64,000 bases of DNA from Mycobacterium sp. (GCA_020438845.1 JAGQTV010000044.1:1-64000), one strand, 5' to 3'; numbered from the stretch's first letter, positions 49,247 through 61,499 are shown. Numbers and translations are program-made. Notes: generated by a model not told the origin, from the sequence alone.

Positions 49247-49912
49247 CTACTTCTTGGCTGTGACGGTGAAGCTTTTGATGACCGCCTCGACGTCGCCGGC
49301 CTCCGGGCCGGCCTGGTCGGCGCGCGAGGTGACCGTGAACTGCACCAGGTAGCGCTGGAAGGCCGGTCCCGGGCTGACCGGGATCACGATGCGGCTGTAG
49401 GTGTGCAACCGGGTGCCGTTGAGGTCGTACGTGCCTTCGATCATCGACGACGGGAAGCCCATGAAGGGTGCCTCTGAGAAGTTCAGCTTGGTGAAGTTCT
49501 GCGACAGTTCGGCATCGGCGGGCGCATGCTTGAGCGCTTCGGCGACGTCGAAGTTGCCGGTCAGCTTGAACGCCATCACCATCGCGGTGGGGTAGGTGTT
49601 GTTCTTGGCGATCGCTTCGGTACCCGGAGAAAAGTTCGGGTTGGCGTATTTGGTCCAGCCCGGCGGCTTGGTCAGGGTCACGGTGATGTCGGTCAGCTTG
49701 TCCAGCGGTACTTGCTGTCCGGTGACGTCGACGCTGGCCAGGTAGTCGGCGATCGGCGTCGGCGCTTCGGTGGGGCTGGTCTCTTCGGTGCTGGTGGCAC
49801 TCGTCGTTACCAGCGACGAATAGTCCGGGGTCGAGTGCGCCGAGCAGCCTACGGCGCCGAAGGCGAGAGCCAGGATCGTGGCTGCGAGCCGACGGGTGGC
49901 GATGTTCCTCAT
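49247..49912 (-). CDS. lpqT: Lipoprotein LpqT
   Basis: 221 residues. Signal peptide with lipobox GAVGC (cysteine at about 23), a Ser/Thr/Glu-rich linker and an LpqN-family domain (PIADYLASVDVTGQQVPLDK onwards). Shares the family with the lipoprotein at 32271-32954. Equals Rv1016c by position. Its ATG lies 8 bp after the prsA stop. Surface exposed; exact role unknown. Confidence 0.9.
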   Translation of the reverse strand: MRNIATRRLAATILALAFGAVGCSAHSTPDYSSLVTTSATSTEETSPTEAPTPIADYLASVDVTGQQVPLDKLTDITVTLTKPPGWTKYANPNFSPGTEAIAKNNTYPTAMVMAFKLTGNFDVAEALKHAPADAELSQNFTKLNFSEAPFMGFPSSMIEGTYDLNGTRLHTYSRIVIPVSPGPAFQRYLVQFTVTSRADQAGPEAGDVEAVIKSFTVTAKK

Positions 49913-49920
49913 CGTCAGAG

Positions 49921-50901
49921 TCAGGCGTCCCCGTCGAACAACCCAGTGACCGAACCATTTTCGAACACCGCGCGGATCGTGCTTGCCAGCAGTGGCGCGA
50001 TCGACAGCACCGTCAGCTGCGGGAAGTGTTTCGAGGAGTCGATGGGCAGGGTGTTGGTGACTATCACCTCGCGGGCACCGCTGGCCGCCAGTCGTTCGGA
50101 AGCGGGGTCGGACAGCACGCCGTGGGTGGCGGCGATGATGACGTCCTTGGCGCCGTCGTCGCGCAGGAGCTTGACCGCGCCGGCGATGGTGCCGCCGGTG
50201 TCGATCATGTCGTCGATCAGCACGCAGGTCTTGCCCTGCACCTCGCCGACCACGCGGTTGGACACCACCTGATTGGGCACCCGCGGGTCACGGGTCTTGT
50301 GGATGAATGCCAGCGGGGTGCCGCCCAACGCGTCGGCCCACTTCTCGGCGATGCGCACCCGGCCGGAGTCCGGGGACACCACGGCGATGCCCTCCGAGGA
50401 GTAGTTGTCGCGGATGTAGCCGGTGAGCAGATTCTGTGCCCGCATGTGGTCCACAGGGCCGTCGAAAAAGCCCTGGATCTGGTCGGTGTGCAGGTCCACT
50501 GACACGATGCGGTCGGCGCCGGCGGTTTTGAGCAGGTCTGCCACCAGGCGTGCCGAGATCGGCTCGCGGCCGCGGTGCTTCTTGTCCTGGCGGGCGTAGG
50601 GGTAGAACGGCAGGATCGCGGTGATCCGCTTGGCGCTGCCGCGCTTGAGCGCGTCGATCATGAGCAGCTGTTCCATCAGCCACTTGTTCAGCGGGGCCGG
50701 ATGGGACTGCAACACAAATGCGTCGCTGCCGCGAACGGACTCGTCGAACCGCACGAAGATCTCGCCGTTGGCGAAATCGCGGGCCGTCTGGGCCGTGACG
50801 GTGACGTCGAGTTCTTTGGCCACCTGATCCGCGAGCTCGGGGTGCGCCCGGCCGGAGAAAAGCATCAGGTTCTTGCGGCTGTCGATCCAATCCGTGCCCA
50901 C
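49921..50901 (-). CDS. prsA: Ribose-phosphate pyrophosphokinase
   Basis: 326 residues. FSGRAHPELA at the start, the flexible loop HGREPISARLVADLLKTAGA, divalent-metal DLHTDQIQGFFDGPVDH and the PRPP loop CVLIDDMIDTGGTIAGA. Makes PRPP from ribose-5-P and ATP for nucleotides, His, Trp and decaprenyl-phosphoryl-arabinose. 54 bp downstream of glmU. Equals Rv1017c. Confidence 0.96.
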   Translation of the reverse strand: MGTDWIDSRKNLMLFSGRAHPELADQVAKELDVTVTAQTARDFANGEIFVRFDESVRGSDAFVLQSHPAPLNKWLMEQLLMIDALKRGSAKRITAILPFYPYARQDKKHRGREPISARLVADLLKTAGADRIVSVDLHTDQIQGFFDGPVDHMRAQNLLTGYIRDNYSSEGIAVVSPDSGRVRIAEKWADALGGTPLAFIHKTRDPRVPNQVVSNRVVGEVQGKTCVLIDDMIDTGGTIAGAVKLLRDDGAKDVIIAATHGVLSDPASERLAASGAREVIVTNTLPIDSSKHFPQLTVLSIAPLLASTIRAVFENGSVTGLFDGDA

Positions 50902-50955
50902 TACGCTGCCTTGCCAGTCGGGTGCCGTAACCCCGTCATCGTACGTGGTTGGCCG

Positions 50956-52434
50956 TCACACAGGACTGCTCGGGTCCGGAGAACGTTCTATTGCTCTTGT
51001 CGCTGCGCGAGCCGAGTCGCTATCGGGGCGGTTTCGCAGCACCCAGTCCTCGATGTTCCGCTGCTGTCCTGCCGAGATGGCCAGGGCGCCCGGCGGCACG
51101 TCGTGGCGGAGCACCGTCCCTGCCCCGGTGTAGGCGCCGTCCCCCACGGACAGCGGCGCGACGAACATGGTGTCGCTTCCGGTGCGCACATGCGAACCGA
51201 CGGTGGTGCGGCTCTTGTGCTCGCCGTCGTAGTTGACGAACACGCTGGAGGCCCCGATGTTGCTGTACTCGCCGATATCGGCGTCGCCCACATAGGTCAG
51301 GTGCGGCACTTTCGTGCCGGTGCCGATGGTGGCGTTCTTGGCCTCGACGAATGCGCCCAGCTTGCCGTCCGCGCCCAGTCGGGTGCCGGGCCGCAGATAG
51401 GTGAACGGGCCGACGTCGGCGCCCTCACCGATCACGGCGTCGCTGCCGTGGGTTCGCACGACTGATGCCCCGTCCCCAACGTGCACGCCGCTCAGCGTGG
51501 TGTCCGGGCCGATCCGACAGCGGGCACCGACGCGGGTGGCCGCCAGTAGTTGAGTGCCGGGCGCGATGACGGTGTCGCGTCCGACGGTCACATCGACGTC
51601 GATCCAGGTGGTGGCCGGGTCGACCACGGTGACGCCGGCCCGTTGGTGGGCGGCGACTATGCGGCGGTTGAGCTCGCGGCCCAGGTCCGATAGCTGGACG
51701 CGGTCGTTGACGCCGGCGACCAGGGCGTGATCCTCGATGTGGCGGGCATGAACCAGTCGCCCGTCTGAACGCACGATCGAGATGACGTCGGTGAGGTAGA
51801 GCTCATGCTGGGCGTTGTCCGAGGACAGGCGGCTCAGTGCTGATCGCAAAGCGGCGATGTCGAAGGCGTAGATACCGGAATTCACTTCGCGGATCGCCCG
51901 CTGCTGGGGGGTGGCGTCGGCCTCCTCGACGATCGCGATGACTTCACCGTCCTGGGTGCGCAAGATACGGCCGTAGCCGCGAGCATCGGGAACGGTGGTG
52001 GTCAGCACGGTCACCGCCGCCGGTTCGCCGGCGTGGGCCGCGATCAGGCCGGCCAGGGTGTCGGAGTCGAGCAGCGGAACATCACCGGAGGTGACTACCA
52101 CCACGCCGTCGAATTCCTCCGGCAGCGCCGACAACCCGCACAGCGCAGCATGCCCGGTGCCCAGCTGTTCCTCCTGCACGGCCACCTCGATCGGTCGGCC
52201 GAGCCGGGTGCTCAGATCGCCGACCACCGGGGAGATGCGTTCGCGGTCCTTGCCCAGCACCACCACCAGGTGTTCGGGGCCGACCTTGGCGACCGCGTGC
52301 AGGGCGTGCCCCAGCATGCTTCGACCGGCCAGGGTGTGCAGCACCTTCGGGGTGTCCGAGCGCATCCGGGTACCTGCCCCCGCCGCCAGGACCAGAACTG
52401 CTGACTCGGTTGCTGTGGTTCGTGCTGCTGTCAT
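50956..52434 (-). CDS. glmU: Bifunctional GlmU
   Basis: 492 residues from ATG 52434 (GAGGGG upstream). N-terminal uridylyltransferase ([20 protein letters not shown], about 16-35) and C-terminal left-handed beta-helix acetyltransferase (hexapeptide repeats from about 270). Makes UDP-GlcNAc from glucosamine-1-P for peptidoglycan. The Ser/Asp-rich C-terminal tail matches the mycobacterial form. The upstream ORF extension is not used. Equals Rv1018c. Confidence 0.95.
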   Translation of the reverse strand: MTAARTTATESAVLVLAAGAGTRMRSDTPKVLHTLAGRSMLGHALHAVAKVGPEHLVVVLGKDRERISPVVGDLSTRLGRPIEVAVQEEQLGTGHAALCGLSALPEEFDGVVVVTSGDVPLLDSDTLAGLIAAHAGEPAAVTVLTTTVPDARGYGRILRTQDGEVIAIVEEADATPQQRAIREVNSGIYAFDIAALRSALSRLSSDNAQHELYLTDVISIVRSDGRLVHARHIEDHALVAGVNDRVQLSDLGRELNRRIVAAHQRAGVTVVDPATTWIDVDVTVGRDTVIAPGTQLLAATRVGARCRIGPDTTLSGVHVGDGASVVRTHGSDAVIGEGADVGPFTYLRPGTRLGADGKLGAFVEAKNATIGTGTKVPHLTYVGDADIGEYSNIGASSVFVNYDGEHKSRTTVGSHVRTGSDTMFVAPLSVGDGAYTGAGTVLRHDVPPGALAISAGQQRNIEDWVLRNRPDSDSARAATRAIERSPDPSSPV

Positions 52435-52540
52435 CGCGGCCCCTCGAGTGTGCGGTGTCGTACGCGACACGCCGATCGGACCGTGCAAATCCGCACAGTC
52501 GCGTAACAGCTCGTGCCGATGGTCGCTCGGACGAGCCTCG

Positions 52541-52612
52541 CTCCGTCGCCAGGACTCGAACCTGAACTATCTGAACCAAAATCAGAGGTGCTGCCGATTA
52601 CACCACGACGGA
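52541..52612 (-). tRNA. tRNA-Gln (anticodon TTG)
   Basis: 72 nt on the minus strand: acceptor TCCGTCG/CGACGGA, discriminator G, anticodon stem TCTGA/TCAGA around loop TTTTGGT (anticodon TTG), T arm CAGG-TTCGAGT-CCTG. CCA not encoded. Lies between glmU and the TetR gene. Confidence 0.93.
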
Positions 52613-52664
52613 TCGCCGTCTACAGACTTTAGCCCAAGCCGGCCGACCCCTTACCCTGACAGCC

Positions 52665-53300
52665 GTGGCAATGCCGGAGAACCAGCCGCGAACTCCGAAG
52701 GCCCGGATGACCGGGAGTGAACGCCGGCACCAACTGATCAACATCGCCCGGGCGCTGTTCGCCGAACGCGGTTACGAGGGCACCTCGATCGAGGAGATCG
52801 CCCAGCGGGCCGGCGTCTCGAAGCCGGTGGTCTACGAGCATTTCGGCGGCAAGGAAGGTCTCTACGCGGTGGTGGTCGACCGGGAGATGTCGGCACTGCT
52901 CGACGGAATCACCTCCTCGTTGACCAACAACCGCTCCCGGGTGCGGGTCGAACGGGTGGCGCTGGCGCTGCTGACCTATGTGGAGGAACGCACCGACGGT
53001 TTCCGCATCATGATCCGCGACTCACCGGCCTCGATCACCTCGGGCACCTACTCCAGCCTGCTCAACGATGCCGTCAGTCAGGTGGCCTCGATCCTGGCCG
53101 GCGACTTCGCCCGCCGGGGCCTGGACCCCGAGTTGGCGCCACTGTACGCACAGGCCCTGGTGGGGTCGGTGTCGATGACCGCCCAATGGTGGCTGGACGT
53201 CCGTGAACCGAAGAAGGAAGTCGTGGCCGCTCACCTGGTGAACCTGGTGTGGAATGGGCTGAGCCACCTGGAGGCGGACCCTCAGCTACGTGAGGAGTAG
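52665..53300 (+). CDS. TetR-family transcriptional regulator (Rv1019-like)
   Basis: 211 residues. HTH at about 23-69: LINIARALFAERGYEGTSIE, then AGVSKPVVYEHFGGKEGLYA. The C-terminal ligand domain has a large hydrophobic interior; the effector is unknown. GTG 52665 or ATG 52671. In M. tuberculosis Rv1019 is autoregulated and cotranscribed with mfd and mazG; 39 bp separate it from mfd here. Confidence 0.92.
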   Translation: MAMPENQPRTPKARMTGSERRHQLINIARALFAERGYEGTSIEEIAQRAGVSKPVVYEHFGGKEGLYAVVVDREMSALLDGITSSLTNNRSRVRVERVALALLTYVEERTDGFRIMIRDSPASITSGTYSSLLNDAVSQVASILAGDFARRGLDPELAPLYAQALVGSVSMTAQWWLDVREPKKEVVAAHLVNLVWNGLSHLEADPQLREE

Positions 53301-53339
53301 CGGATCCCCGACTCCGGATTCGGCCTTAAGATTCCAGCA

Positions 53340-56300
53340 ATGACCGCAGTCCAGGCCCCGCTCGCCGGGCTCGTCGACACCGCGCTCACCGCCCCCGCCT
53401 TCGCCGAACTGGCCGAGCGTGCCGCCGCGCGGCCCGACACGCTGAACGTGGTGGGTCCCTCCAGCGCCCAGCTTTTCGTCGCCGCCGCGCTGGCCCGGAC
53501 CGGACCGCTGCTGGTGGTCACCGCCACCGGCCGCGAGGCCGATGACCTCACCGCCGAACTGCGCGCGGTCCACGGTGCTGCGGCAGCGCTGTTCCCGTCC
53601 TGGGAAACCCTGCCGCACGAGCGCCTCTCGCCCGGGGTGGACACGGTCGGCGCACGGATGATGTTGCTTCGCCGGCTGGCCCATCCGGATGACGCCCGGC
53701 TGGGGCCGCCGATCCGGGTTTTGGTGACGACGGTGCGCTCGCTGCTGCAGCCGATGGCCGCCGACCTCGCCGAGATCGAGCCGGTGACGCTGGCCGTGGG
53801 GGCGGAGTGCGACTTCGACGCGCTGCTGGCCCGGCTGGTCGAACTGGCCTACTCGCGGGTCGACATGGTGGCCCGGCGCGGGGAGTTCGCGGTGCGCGGC
53901 GGCATCCTCGACCTGTTCCCGCCGACCGCCGAACATCCGGTGCGCGTGGAGTTCTGGGGCGACGAGATCACCGAGATGCGGATGTTCTCGGTTGCCGACC
54001 AGCGGTCCATCCCAGAGCTTGACGTCGACGCGGTGGTCGCGGTTCCCTGCCGGGAGTTGTTGCTCACCGCAGAGGTGCGTTCCCGCGCAGCGCAATTGGC
54101 GCAGAACGCTGTTCCCGACGATGACCGGGTCACCGGAAGTGTCGCCGGCATGCTCGCAAAGCTGGCGGAGGGCATCCCGGTGGACGGCATGGAGGCTCTC
54201 GCGCCGGTGCTGCGCCCCGAGCGACTGGGGCTACTGGTCGACCACCTGCCCGACGGCGCCCCGGTGCTGCTCTGCGACCCCGAGAAGGTCCGCACCAGGG
54301 GAGCCGACCTGATCAAGACCGGCCAGGAGTTTCTCGAGGCGTCCTGGTCGGTAGCGGCCGTCGGCGGCGACGCGCCCATCGACATCGAACAGTTGGGCGG
54401 GTCGGGGTTCCGTGAACTCGACGAGGTGCGTGCGGCCGCCCAGGCCGGCGCTCATCCCTGGTGGACGGTCAGCCAGTTGGTCAGCGAGGACGCCGTCGAC
54501 CTCGACGTGCGGCCCGCTCCGTCGGCACGAGGTCAGCAGAGCAACGTCGACGAGATCTTCGGCATGCTGCGGGCGCACGTTCTCACCGGAGGCCTCGGCT
54601 GCGTCGTCGCGCCCGGCGTCGGCATCGCCCATCGCGTCGTCGAGCAACTCGCCGAACGCGACATTCCGGCGGCCATGCTGGAACCGGGCGAGCCGCCGAA
54701 GCCCGCCGTGGTCGGTGTCCTCAAGGGCCCGTTGCATGCCGGAATCGTCGTTCCCGGCGCCCATTTGGTCGTCATCACCGAGACCGATCTCACCGGCAAC
54801 CGGGCCACCGGTCCGGAAGGCAAACGGCTGGCGGCCAAGCGCCGCAACACCGTTGACCCGCTGGCACTGACGGCTGGTGATCTGGTGGTGCATGACCAGC
54901 ACGGCATCGGCCGGTTCGTCGAGATGGTTGAGCGCACCGTCGGTGGGGCACGCCGGGAGTACCTCGTTCTGGAATACGCGTCCAGCAAGCGGGGCCAGGG
55001 GGCTGACAAGCTGTTCGTCCCGATGGACTCACTGGACCAGTTGTCCCGCTACGTCGGCGGTGAGCAACCTGCATTGAGCAAGCTTGGCGGCAGCGACTGG
55101 GCTAACACGAAAACCAAGGCGCGCAAGGCCGTTCGTGAAATCGCCGGTGAACTGGTGGCGCTCTATGCGAAGCGGCAGGCCGCTCCCGGCCACGCGTTCG
55201 CAGCGGATACCCCGTGGCAGGCCGAAATGGAGGACGCCTTCGGGTTCACCGAGACCGTCGACCAGCTCACCGCCATCTCAGAGGTCAAGTCGGACATGGA
55301 GAAGGCCGTCCCGATGGACCGCGTCATCTGCGGTGACGTCGGCTACGGCAAGACCGAGATCGCGGTGCGCGCGGCGTTCAAGGCCGTGCAGGACGGCAAG
55401 CAGGTCGCCGTATTGGTGCCCACCACGCTGCTGGCCGACCAGCACCTGCAGACCTTCACTGAACGGATGGCCGGCTTCCCCGTCGTAGTAAAGGGCCTGT
55501 CCCGGTTCACCGATCCCGCCGAGTCGCGAAAAGTGTTGGAGGGCATGGCCGACGGCAGCGTCGACGTCGTGATCGGCACCCACCGGCTGCTGCAGACCGG
55601 AGTGCGCTGGAAGGATCTGGGCCTGGTGGTGGTCGACGAGGAACAGCGCTTCGGGGTCGAGCACAAGGAGCACATCAAGAGCCTGCGCAGCCACGTCGAC
55701 GTACTGACCATGAGTGCCACCCCGATTCCGCGCACCCTGGAGATGAGCCTGGCCGGCATCCGCGAGATGTCGACCATCCTCACCCCGCCCGAGGAGCGCT
55801 ACCCGGTTCTGACCTACGTCGGCCCGCAGGACGACAAGCAGGTAGCTGCGGCGCTGCGCCGCGAACTTTTGCGGGACGGCCAGGCCTTCTACGTACACAA
55901 CCGGGTCAGCAGCATCGACGCCGCCGCCGCGCGGCTTTCGGAGTTGGTACCCGAGGCGAGGGTCGTCGTCGCGCACGGGCAGATGCCCGAAGAACTTCTC
56001 GAACGCACCGTGCAGGGGTTCTGGAATCGCGACTACGACATCCTGGTCTGCACGACGATCATCGAAACCGGCCTGGACATCTCCAACGCCAACACCCTGA
56101 TCGTGGAGCGGGCCGACGCCTTGGGCCTGTCCCAGTTGCACCAGTTGCGCGGCCGGGTGGGTCGAAGCCGGGAACGGGGCTACGCCTACTTCCTCTACCC
56201 GCGGGACACTCCGCTGACCGAGACCGCCCACGACCGGCTGGCCACCATCGCGCAGAACAACGAGCTCGGTGCGGGCATGGCGGTTGCGTTGAAGGACTTG

Positions 56301-56972
56301 GAGATTCGCGGCGCTGGCAACGTCCTGGGGGCCGAGCAGTCCGGACACGTCGCCGGTGTCGGGTTCGACCTCTATGTGCGGCTGGTCGGTGAGGCCGTCG
56401 AGGCCTACCGGGCGGCTGCCGACGGCAAGTTGGTGACCACCACCGAAGAACCCAAGGACGTCCGCATCGACCTGCCGATCGACGCGCATCTGCCGCCGGA
56501 TTACATCGGCAGCGACCGACTCCGGTTGGAGGCCTACCGACGGCTCGCCGCAGCGCCGGACGAGGCAGGGGTGGCACGAGCGGTCGAGGAATTGATCGAC
56601 CGTTACGGTTCCCTGCCCGGGCCCGCGCAGTTGCTGGTGGCCATTGCCCGGCTGCGTCTGCTGTGCCGCCAATACGGTGTCACCGAACTCGCCGCCACCG
56701 AGACCACCCTCCGGGTGGCGCCGCTGGCCCTTCCGGATTCCGCCCAGGTGCGGTTGAAACGTATGTATCCGGCGGCAAGCTATCGCGCGACCACATCCCT
56801 GGTTCAGGTGCCGATTCCGCGGGCTGCCGCTGCGGTGGGCTCGCCGCGGATTCGGGACCTGGAATTGGCCCAGATGGCGGCCGACCTGCTGCTGGCCCTT
56901 GACGGCCGGCCCAAGGGCGATGTTGATTTAACGAGCTTTGACGTGAACGGCGGAAAGGGGAGGGGCGAGTGA
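53340..56972 (+). CDS. mfd: Transcription-repair coupling factor Mfd
   Basis: 1210 residues. UvrB-like N-terminal domains (about 1-350), the RNA-polymerase-interacting CarD-like domain (about 515-575, [18 protein letters not shown]), a RecG-like translocase with Walker [10 protein letters not shown] (about 663-671) and DEEQ box (about 765), and a C-terminal TRCF domain. It removes stalled polymerase and recruits UvrA. ATG 53340. Its last 4 bases overlap mazG. Confidence 0.97.
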   Translation: MTAVQAPLAGLVDTALTAPAFAELAERAAARPDTLNVVGPSSAQLFVAAALARTGPLLVVTATGREADDLTAELRAVHGAAAALFPSWETLPHERLSPGVDTVGARMMLLRRLAHPDDARLGPPIRVLVTTVRSLLQPMAADLAEIEPVTLAVGAECDFDALLARLVELAYSRVDMVARRGEFAVRGGILDLFPPTAEHPVRVEFWGDEITEMRMFSVADQRSIPELDVDAVVAVPCRELLLTAEVRSRAAQLAQNAVPDDDRVTGSVAGMLAKLAEGIPVDGMEALAPVLRPERLGLLVDHLPDGAPVLLCDPEKVRTRGADLIKTGQEFLEASWSVAAVGGDAPIDIEQLGGSGFRELDEVRAAAQAGAHPWWTVSQLVSEDAVDLDVRPAPSARGQQSNVDEIFGMLRAHVLTGGLGCVVAPGVGIAHRVVEQLAERDIPAAMLEPGEPPKPAVVGVLKGPLHAGIVVPGAHLVVITETDLTGNRATGPEGKRLAAKRRNTVDPLALTAGDLVVHDQHGIGRFVEMVERTVGGARREYLVLEYASSKRGQGADKLFVPMDSLDQLSRYVGGEQPALSKLGGSDWANTKTKARKAVREIAGELVALYAKRQAAPGHAFAADTPWQAEMEDAFGFTETVDQLTAISEVKSDMEKAVPMDRVICGDVGYGKTEIAVRAAFKAVQDGKQVAVLVPTTLLADQHLQTFTERMAGFPVVVKGLSRFTDPAESRKVLEGMADGSVDVVIGTHRLLQTGVRWKDLGLVVVDEEQRFGVEHKEHIKSLRSHVDVLTMSATPIPRTLEMSLAGIREMSTILTPPEERYPVLTYVGPQDDKQVAAALRRELLRDGQAFYVHNRVSSIDAAAARLSELVPEARVVVAHGQMPEELLERTVQGFWNRDYDILVCTTIIETGLDISNANTLIVERADALGLSQLHQLRGRVGRSRERGYAYFLYPRDTPLTETAHDRLATIAQNNELGAGMAVALKDLEIRGAGNVLGAEQSGHVAGVGFDLYVRLVGEAVEAYRAAADGKLVTTTEEPKDVRIDLPIDAHLPPDYIGSDRLRLEAYRRLAAAPDEAGVARAVEELIDRYGSLPGPAQLLVAIARLRLLCRQYGVTELAATETTLRVAPLALPDSAQVRLKRMYPAASYRATTSLVQVPIPRAAAAVGSPRIRDLELAQMAADLLLALDGRPKGDVDLTSFDVNGGKGRGE

Positions 56973-57877
56973 CCGTCATCCTGCTTGACCCGCGCCGTCC
57001 TTCGCTGGTGCCGATCGAGGCCGTCGAACTGCTCGGTGGCGACGTCCAGTGCACCGAGGAGGTTCCGGTGAAGGTGCACTGGTCACTGCCGGCGGCGCGC
57101 TCAGCCCTGACCGGTCCTGCCGCGCCGGTCCTGGTGTCGTCGGATCCCGGGCATCCCGAAGTCCGGGCCAGACTGGCAGCGGGTGAACGGTTGATCGCCG
57201 CACCGCCTCCGCGGCCCGGTGAGCGGCTGCTCGACGCGGTCGAGGTGATGGACCGGCTGCGGGCGGCCGGACCCTGGGAGAGCGAGCAGACCCATGACTC
57301 GCTGCGGCGCTATCTGTTGGAGGAGACCTACGAGCTGTTCGACGCGGTGCGCGGCGGGGACGCCGAGGAACTGTGCGGCGAACTCGGGGACGTCCTACTG
57401 CAAGTGCTTTTTCACGCCCGCATCGCCGAGGAGGCCCCGCACCATCCCTTCACCATCGACGACGTCGCCGATGCGCTGGTGCGCAAGCTGGGCAACCGGG
57501 TGCCCGCCGTGCTGGCCGGGGAGTCCATCACGCTGGAGGACCAGCTTGCCCAGTGGGAGCAGCGCAAGGCGTTGGAAAGAGCGTCGGCGAAGGACAGCGG
57601 CCGGTCGTGCCTGGACGGCATTCCGACCGCGCAGCCGGCACTGGCCTTGGCGCAGAAGGTGATTGCGAGAGTGACGACGGCCGGGCTGCCGAGTGACCTG
57701 ATCCCGCCCGAGGTGACCTCGGTGTCGGTCAGCGTCGAGGGAGACGCCGAGAACGACCTCCGCGGAGCTGTGCTGGGTTTCATGGATGCCGTGCGGTCTG
57801 CCGAACAGGCGCTCACCACCTCCCGTCCCGATGGGGGACCGGCGAGTGCCGAGGAGTGGCGCTCCTCCTGGCCGTGA
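56969..57877 (+). CDS. mazG: Nucleoside triphosphate pyrophosphohydrolase MazG
   Basis: 302 residues. The MazG catalytic acidic helices are present: [11 protein letters not shown] with [16 protein letters not shown] (about 115-155). Hydrolyses non-canonical or oxidised NTPs such as 5-OH-dCTP, protecting against mutation under oxidative stress. An N-terminal mycobacterial domain of about 85 residues precedes it. GTG 56969 overlaps mfd. The stop lies in the first unit of a 14-bp tandem repeat. Confidence 0.94.
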   Translation: MTVILLDPRRPSLVPIEAVELLGGDVQCTEEVPVKVHWSLPAARSALTGPAAPVLVSSDPGHPEVRARLAAGERLIAAPPPRPGERLLDAVEVMDRLRAAGPWESEQTHDSLRRYLLEETYELFDAVRGGDAEELCGELGDVLLQVLFHARIAEEAPHHPFTIDDVADALVRKLGNRVPAVLAGESITLEDQLAQWEQRKALERASAKDSGRSCLDGIPTAQPALALAQKVIARVTTAGLPSDLIPPEVTSVSVSVEGDAENDLRGAVLGFMDAVRSAEQALTTSRPDGGPASAEEWRSSWP

Positions 57878-57943
57878 GTCAGCCCCCGTGATTCAGGCCC
57901 CGTGAGTCAGCCCCCGTGAGTCAGCCCCCGTGATTCAGCCCTT
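57874..57943. repeat. Five 14-bp tandem repeats across two convergent stop codons
   Basis: Units begin at 57874, 57888, 57902, 57916 and 57930 and read GTGAGTCAGCCCCC or GTGATTCAG.... Each contains TGA (plus) and TCA (minus). The mazG stop is in unit 1, the efeO-like stop (57935-57937) in unit 5. A 14-bp unit shifts the frame, so read-through in any frame meets a stop. Confidence 0.93.
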
Positions 57944-58321
57944 GACGGTGAAGGTGCTCCGGATGCCGTCCCCGACCATGCCGGGCTTGCAGGCGACCTG
58001 GTAGGCGCGGGGTTCGGTGAGATCCACCGTCAGCTCGCGCTGCAGGCCGGGGGAGATGTTCTCGGCTTCGCCCAGCACGCCGCCACCGTCTGCGTACACG
58101 TAGAACTCGGTGACCTTGGCGCCATTGTTGGTGATCACGAACGTCGTCGTACCGCGGGGCCCTTCGACCGCCGACAATGCGCATCCGGTGTCGGTGGCGT
58201 CGACGCTGATTTGCGTGCCCCCCGGCTCCGACTTCTTGGCCGAACAACCGGTTACGACGACACCGACGGCGATGGCGGCGATGGTTGCGGTACGGAGAAA
58301 GCGTGGATTGTGGACCCTCAC
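57935..58321 (-). CDS. efeO: Periplasmic cupredoxin-domain lipoprotein, EfeO-like N-terminal domain
   Basis: 128 residues from GTG 58321. Signal peptide with lipobox VTGC (cysteine about 25), then a cupredoxin fold (about 35-128: TFVITNNGAKVTEFYVYADG and RAYQVACKPGM). Only the cupredoxin part of EfeO is present; the M75 peptidase domain is missing. The start overlaps the permease stop by 4 bases. It probably binds metal for oxidation or delivery to the permease. Confidence 0.85.
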   Translation of the reverse strand: MRVHNPRFLRTATIAAIAVGVVVTGCSAKKSEPGGTQISVDATDTGCALSAVEGPRGTTTFVITNNGAKVTEFYVYADGGGVLGEAENISPGLQRELTVDLTEPRAYQVACKPGMVGDGIRSTFTVKG

Positions 58322-59202
58322 GTGGTGGACCTTTCGGTGATGTGGACGGCGGCGGGTGACGATGGAGCGGGTCGGACGGGCCTGCGGAACAGCGTGAGAA
58401 CGACCGCCAGGTAGACGAACCAACACACCAGTTGCAGTGCGGTCGGGGTTGGGGTGATGTTGAAGACGCCCCGCAGGATCTCGCCGTACCAGGACGACCA
58501 GTCGAACCAGGAACTGATGTCGAAGGCCGGCCGACTCATCGGCAGCCAGCCGACGGTCTGCAGGGCGCCTATCCCGTAGGACAGGATTCCGGCGGCGACG
58601 ACCACGAGGAACACACCGGTGTAGCTGAAGAACTTGCCGAGATTGATGCGAACCGCCCCGGCGTACATGCCCCACGCGATCCCGACGGCCACCAGCACAC
58701 CGGCCAGCAGTCCCAGCAACGGCCAGGCCGTATCGGCTTCGGCGTAGCCCACCATGAACAGCGCCGTTTCGACGCCCTCGCGCCCGACGGCCAGGAACGA
58801 CAGCAGCACGACAGCCGGTGTACCGGCCTCCAGGGCACGCGACATCCCGGCCTTCAGATCCCCCGATATTGTGGCGGCGGCCCGGCGCATCCACAACACC
58901 ATTGAGGTGACGATCGCCACGGCGACCAGCGAGGCCAAACCGGCAACCGCTTCGGCAGCGAGTCCGCTGACGTCGTAGGCGCCGAACTGGACGGCGAGGA
59001 ACACCGCGACCGTCGTCGCCACCGCGCCGGCCACGCCCAGCCACACCCACTTCAGAGCGTCCCGCCGGCCCGCCTTGACCAGGAAGGCGATCAGGACCAT
59101 CACCACGATTCCGGCCTCGAGACCCTCCCGCAGCCCGATCAGCCCGCTGCCGAGCAGCTGGGCCGAAAGGGGTGCTGAAGTCGCCAGAACCGTGGTGCTC
59201 AC
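58318..59202 (-). CDS. efeU: Ferrous iron permease EfeU (FTR1 family)
   Basis: 294 residues from GTG 59202. Seven TM helices with two REGxE motifs, LREGLEAGI (about 25-33) and GREGVETAL (about 139-147), the iron-binding signature of FTR1/EfeU. Imports iron, powered by proton motive force. I chose 59202 because a TACCCT -10 lies 7 nt upstream (leaderless) and an IdeR-like box lies just before it; the longer frame to 59265 would translate the box. No efeB peroxidase follows. Confidence 0.88.
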   Translation of the reverse strand: MSTTVLATSAPLSAQLLGSGLIGLREGLEAGIVVMVLIAFLVKAGRRDALKWVWLGVAGAVATTVAVFLAVQFGAYDVSGLAAEAVAGLASLVAVAIVTSMVLWMRRAAATISGDLKAGMSRALEAGTPAVVLLSFLAVGREGVETALFMVGYAEADTAWPLLGLLAGVLVAVGIAWGMYAGAVRINLGKFFSYTGVFLVVVAAGILSYGIGALQTVGWLPMSRPAFDISSWFDWSSWYGEILRGVFNITPTPTALQLVCWFVYLAVVLTLFRRPVRPAPSSPAAVHITERSTT

Positions 59203-59216
59203 CCCATTAGGGTAGC

Positions 59217-59235
59217 CATACTTAGCATCACCTAA
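59217..59235 (-). promoter_or_regulatory. Candidate IdeR iron box upstream of efeU
   Basis: Minus-strand TTAGGTGATGCTAAGTATG compared with the IdeR consensus TTAGGTTAGGCTAACCTAA: 12 of 19 match, with the left TTAGGT and central GCTAA perfect. Located 14 bp before the proposed leaderless start, where IdeR-Fe would block transcription when iron is plentiful. Confidence 0.6.
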
Positions 59236-59378
59236 TCCAGGCACCCCGGGGGAATTCTCAGACAACCTGCCCGGGCCGCGCGCGAGCTAACCTCAGCAAA
59301 CTCATGGGACGATGTATCAAAAGGTATGGGTGAGCAATCGGCTCTGGTGTGAGTGGATTGCGGTAACGAGGAGTTTTG

Positions 59379-60119
59379 GTGTCGTCGTCTCGCTTGGCGC
59401 GCACCGTCGCCGTCATCGCGGCGACGGCGATGTTGCTTGCGTCAAGCTGCTCCTGGCAACCCAGCATGCTTATCCCCGACGGAGTCCCGCCGCCGCGCGG
59501 TGAACCGGTTCCCCAGATCGGTACCGACGTCGCCGGGCGGCCGGCCGACCAACTCGAGGACTGGGCGGCTCGCCGGGCGCCCGCGCTGGGCATCCCGATC
59601 GAGGCCCTCCAGGCCTACGCCTACGCCACCCGGGTGGCCGAGGTTGAGAACCCGGACTGCCATCTGGCCTGGACGACATTGGCCGGCATCGGCATGGTCG
59701 AGAGTCACCACGGGACCTACCGGGGTGCGGAGATCGCCGCCAACGGCGACGTCAGCCCGCCGATCCGCGGGGTGCGCCTGGACGGCACAAACGGCAACCT
59801 GGAGATCATCGATCAGGAGGCCACCGACGCCGACTCGGGCGATGGCGATCCTGTCTACGCGCGGGCGATGGGTCCGATGCAGTTCATCCCGGAGACCTGG
59901 CGGCTGTACGGGGTGGACGCCAACAACGACGGCCTCATCAGCCCGGACAACTTCGACGACGCTGCGCTGTCGGCAGCCGGATATCTGTGTTTCCGTGGCA
60001 AGGACCTGGACACCTCGGTGGGCTGGATGAGCGCGCTGCAGGCCTATAACCACTCCGACAATTACGCGCGCGCAGTCCGGGACTGGGCGACCGCCTACGC
60101 CGAAGGGCATTCGCTCTAG
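59379..60119 (+). CDS. lpqU: Lytic transglycosylase lipoprotein LpqU
   Basis: 246 residues from GTG 59379 (GAGGAG 5 nt upstream; TTG 59376 less likely). Signal peptide with a poor lipobox LASSC (cysteine about 24), then a MltB-type lytic transglycosylase domain with catalytic Glu in GIGMVESHHGTY (about 109) and the motif MGPMQFIPETW. Cuts peptidoglycan glycan strands in the periplasm. Equals Rv1022. Divergent from efeU. Confidence 0.92.
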   Translation: MSSSRLARTVAVIAATAMLLASSCSWQPSMLIPDGVPPPRGEPVPQIGTDVAGRPADQLEDWAARRAPALGIPIEALQAYAYATRVAEVENPDCHLAWTTLAGIGMVESHHGTYRGAEIAANGDVSPPIRGVRLDGTNGNLEIIDQEATDADSGDGDPVYARAMGPMQFIPETWRLYGVDANNDGLISPDNFDDAALSAAGYLCFRGKDLDTSVGWMSALQAYNHSDNYARAVRDWATAYAEGHSL

Positions 60120-60134
60120 CGGGCGCGCAATTAG

Positions 60135-61499
<1,365 letters not shown>

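Noticed and set aside
55278-56672. 464-residue minus-strand frame opposite mfd
   Set aside because: Antisense shadow of the conserved mfd helicase domains.
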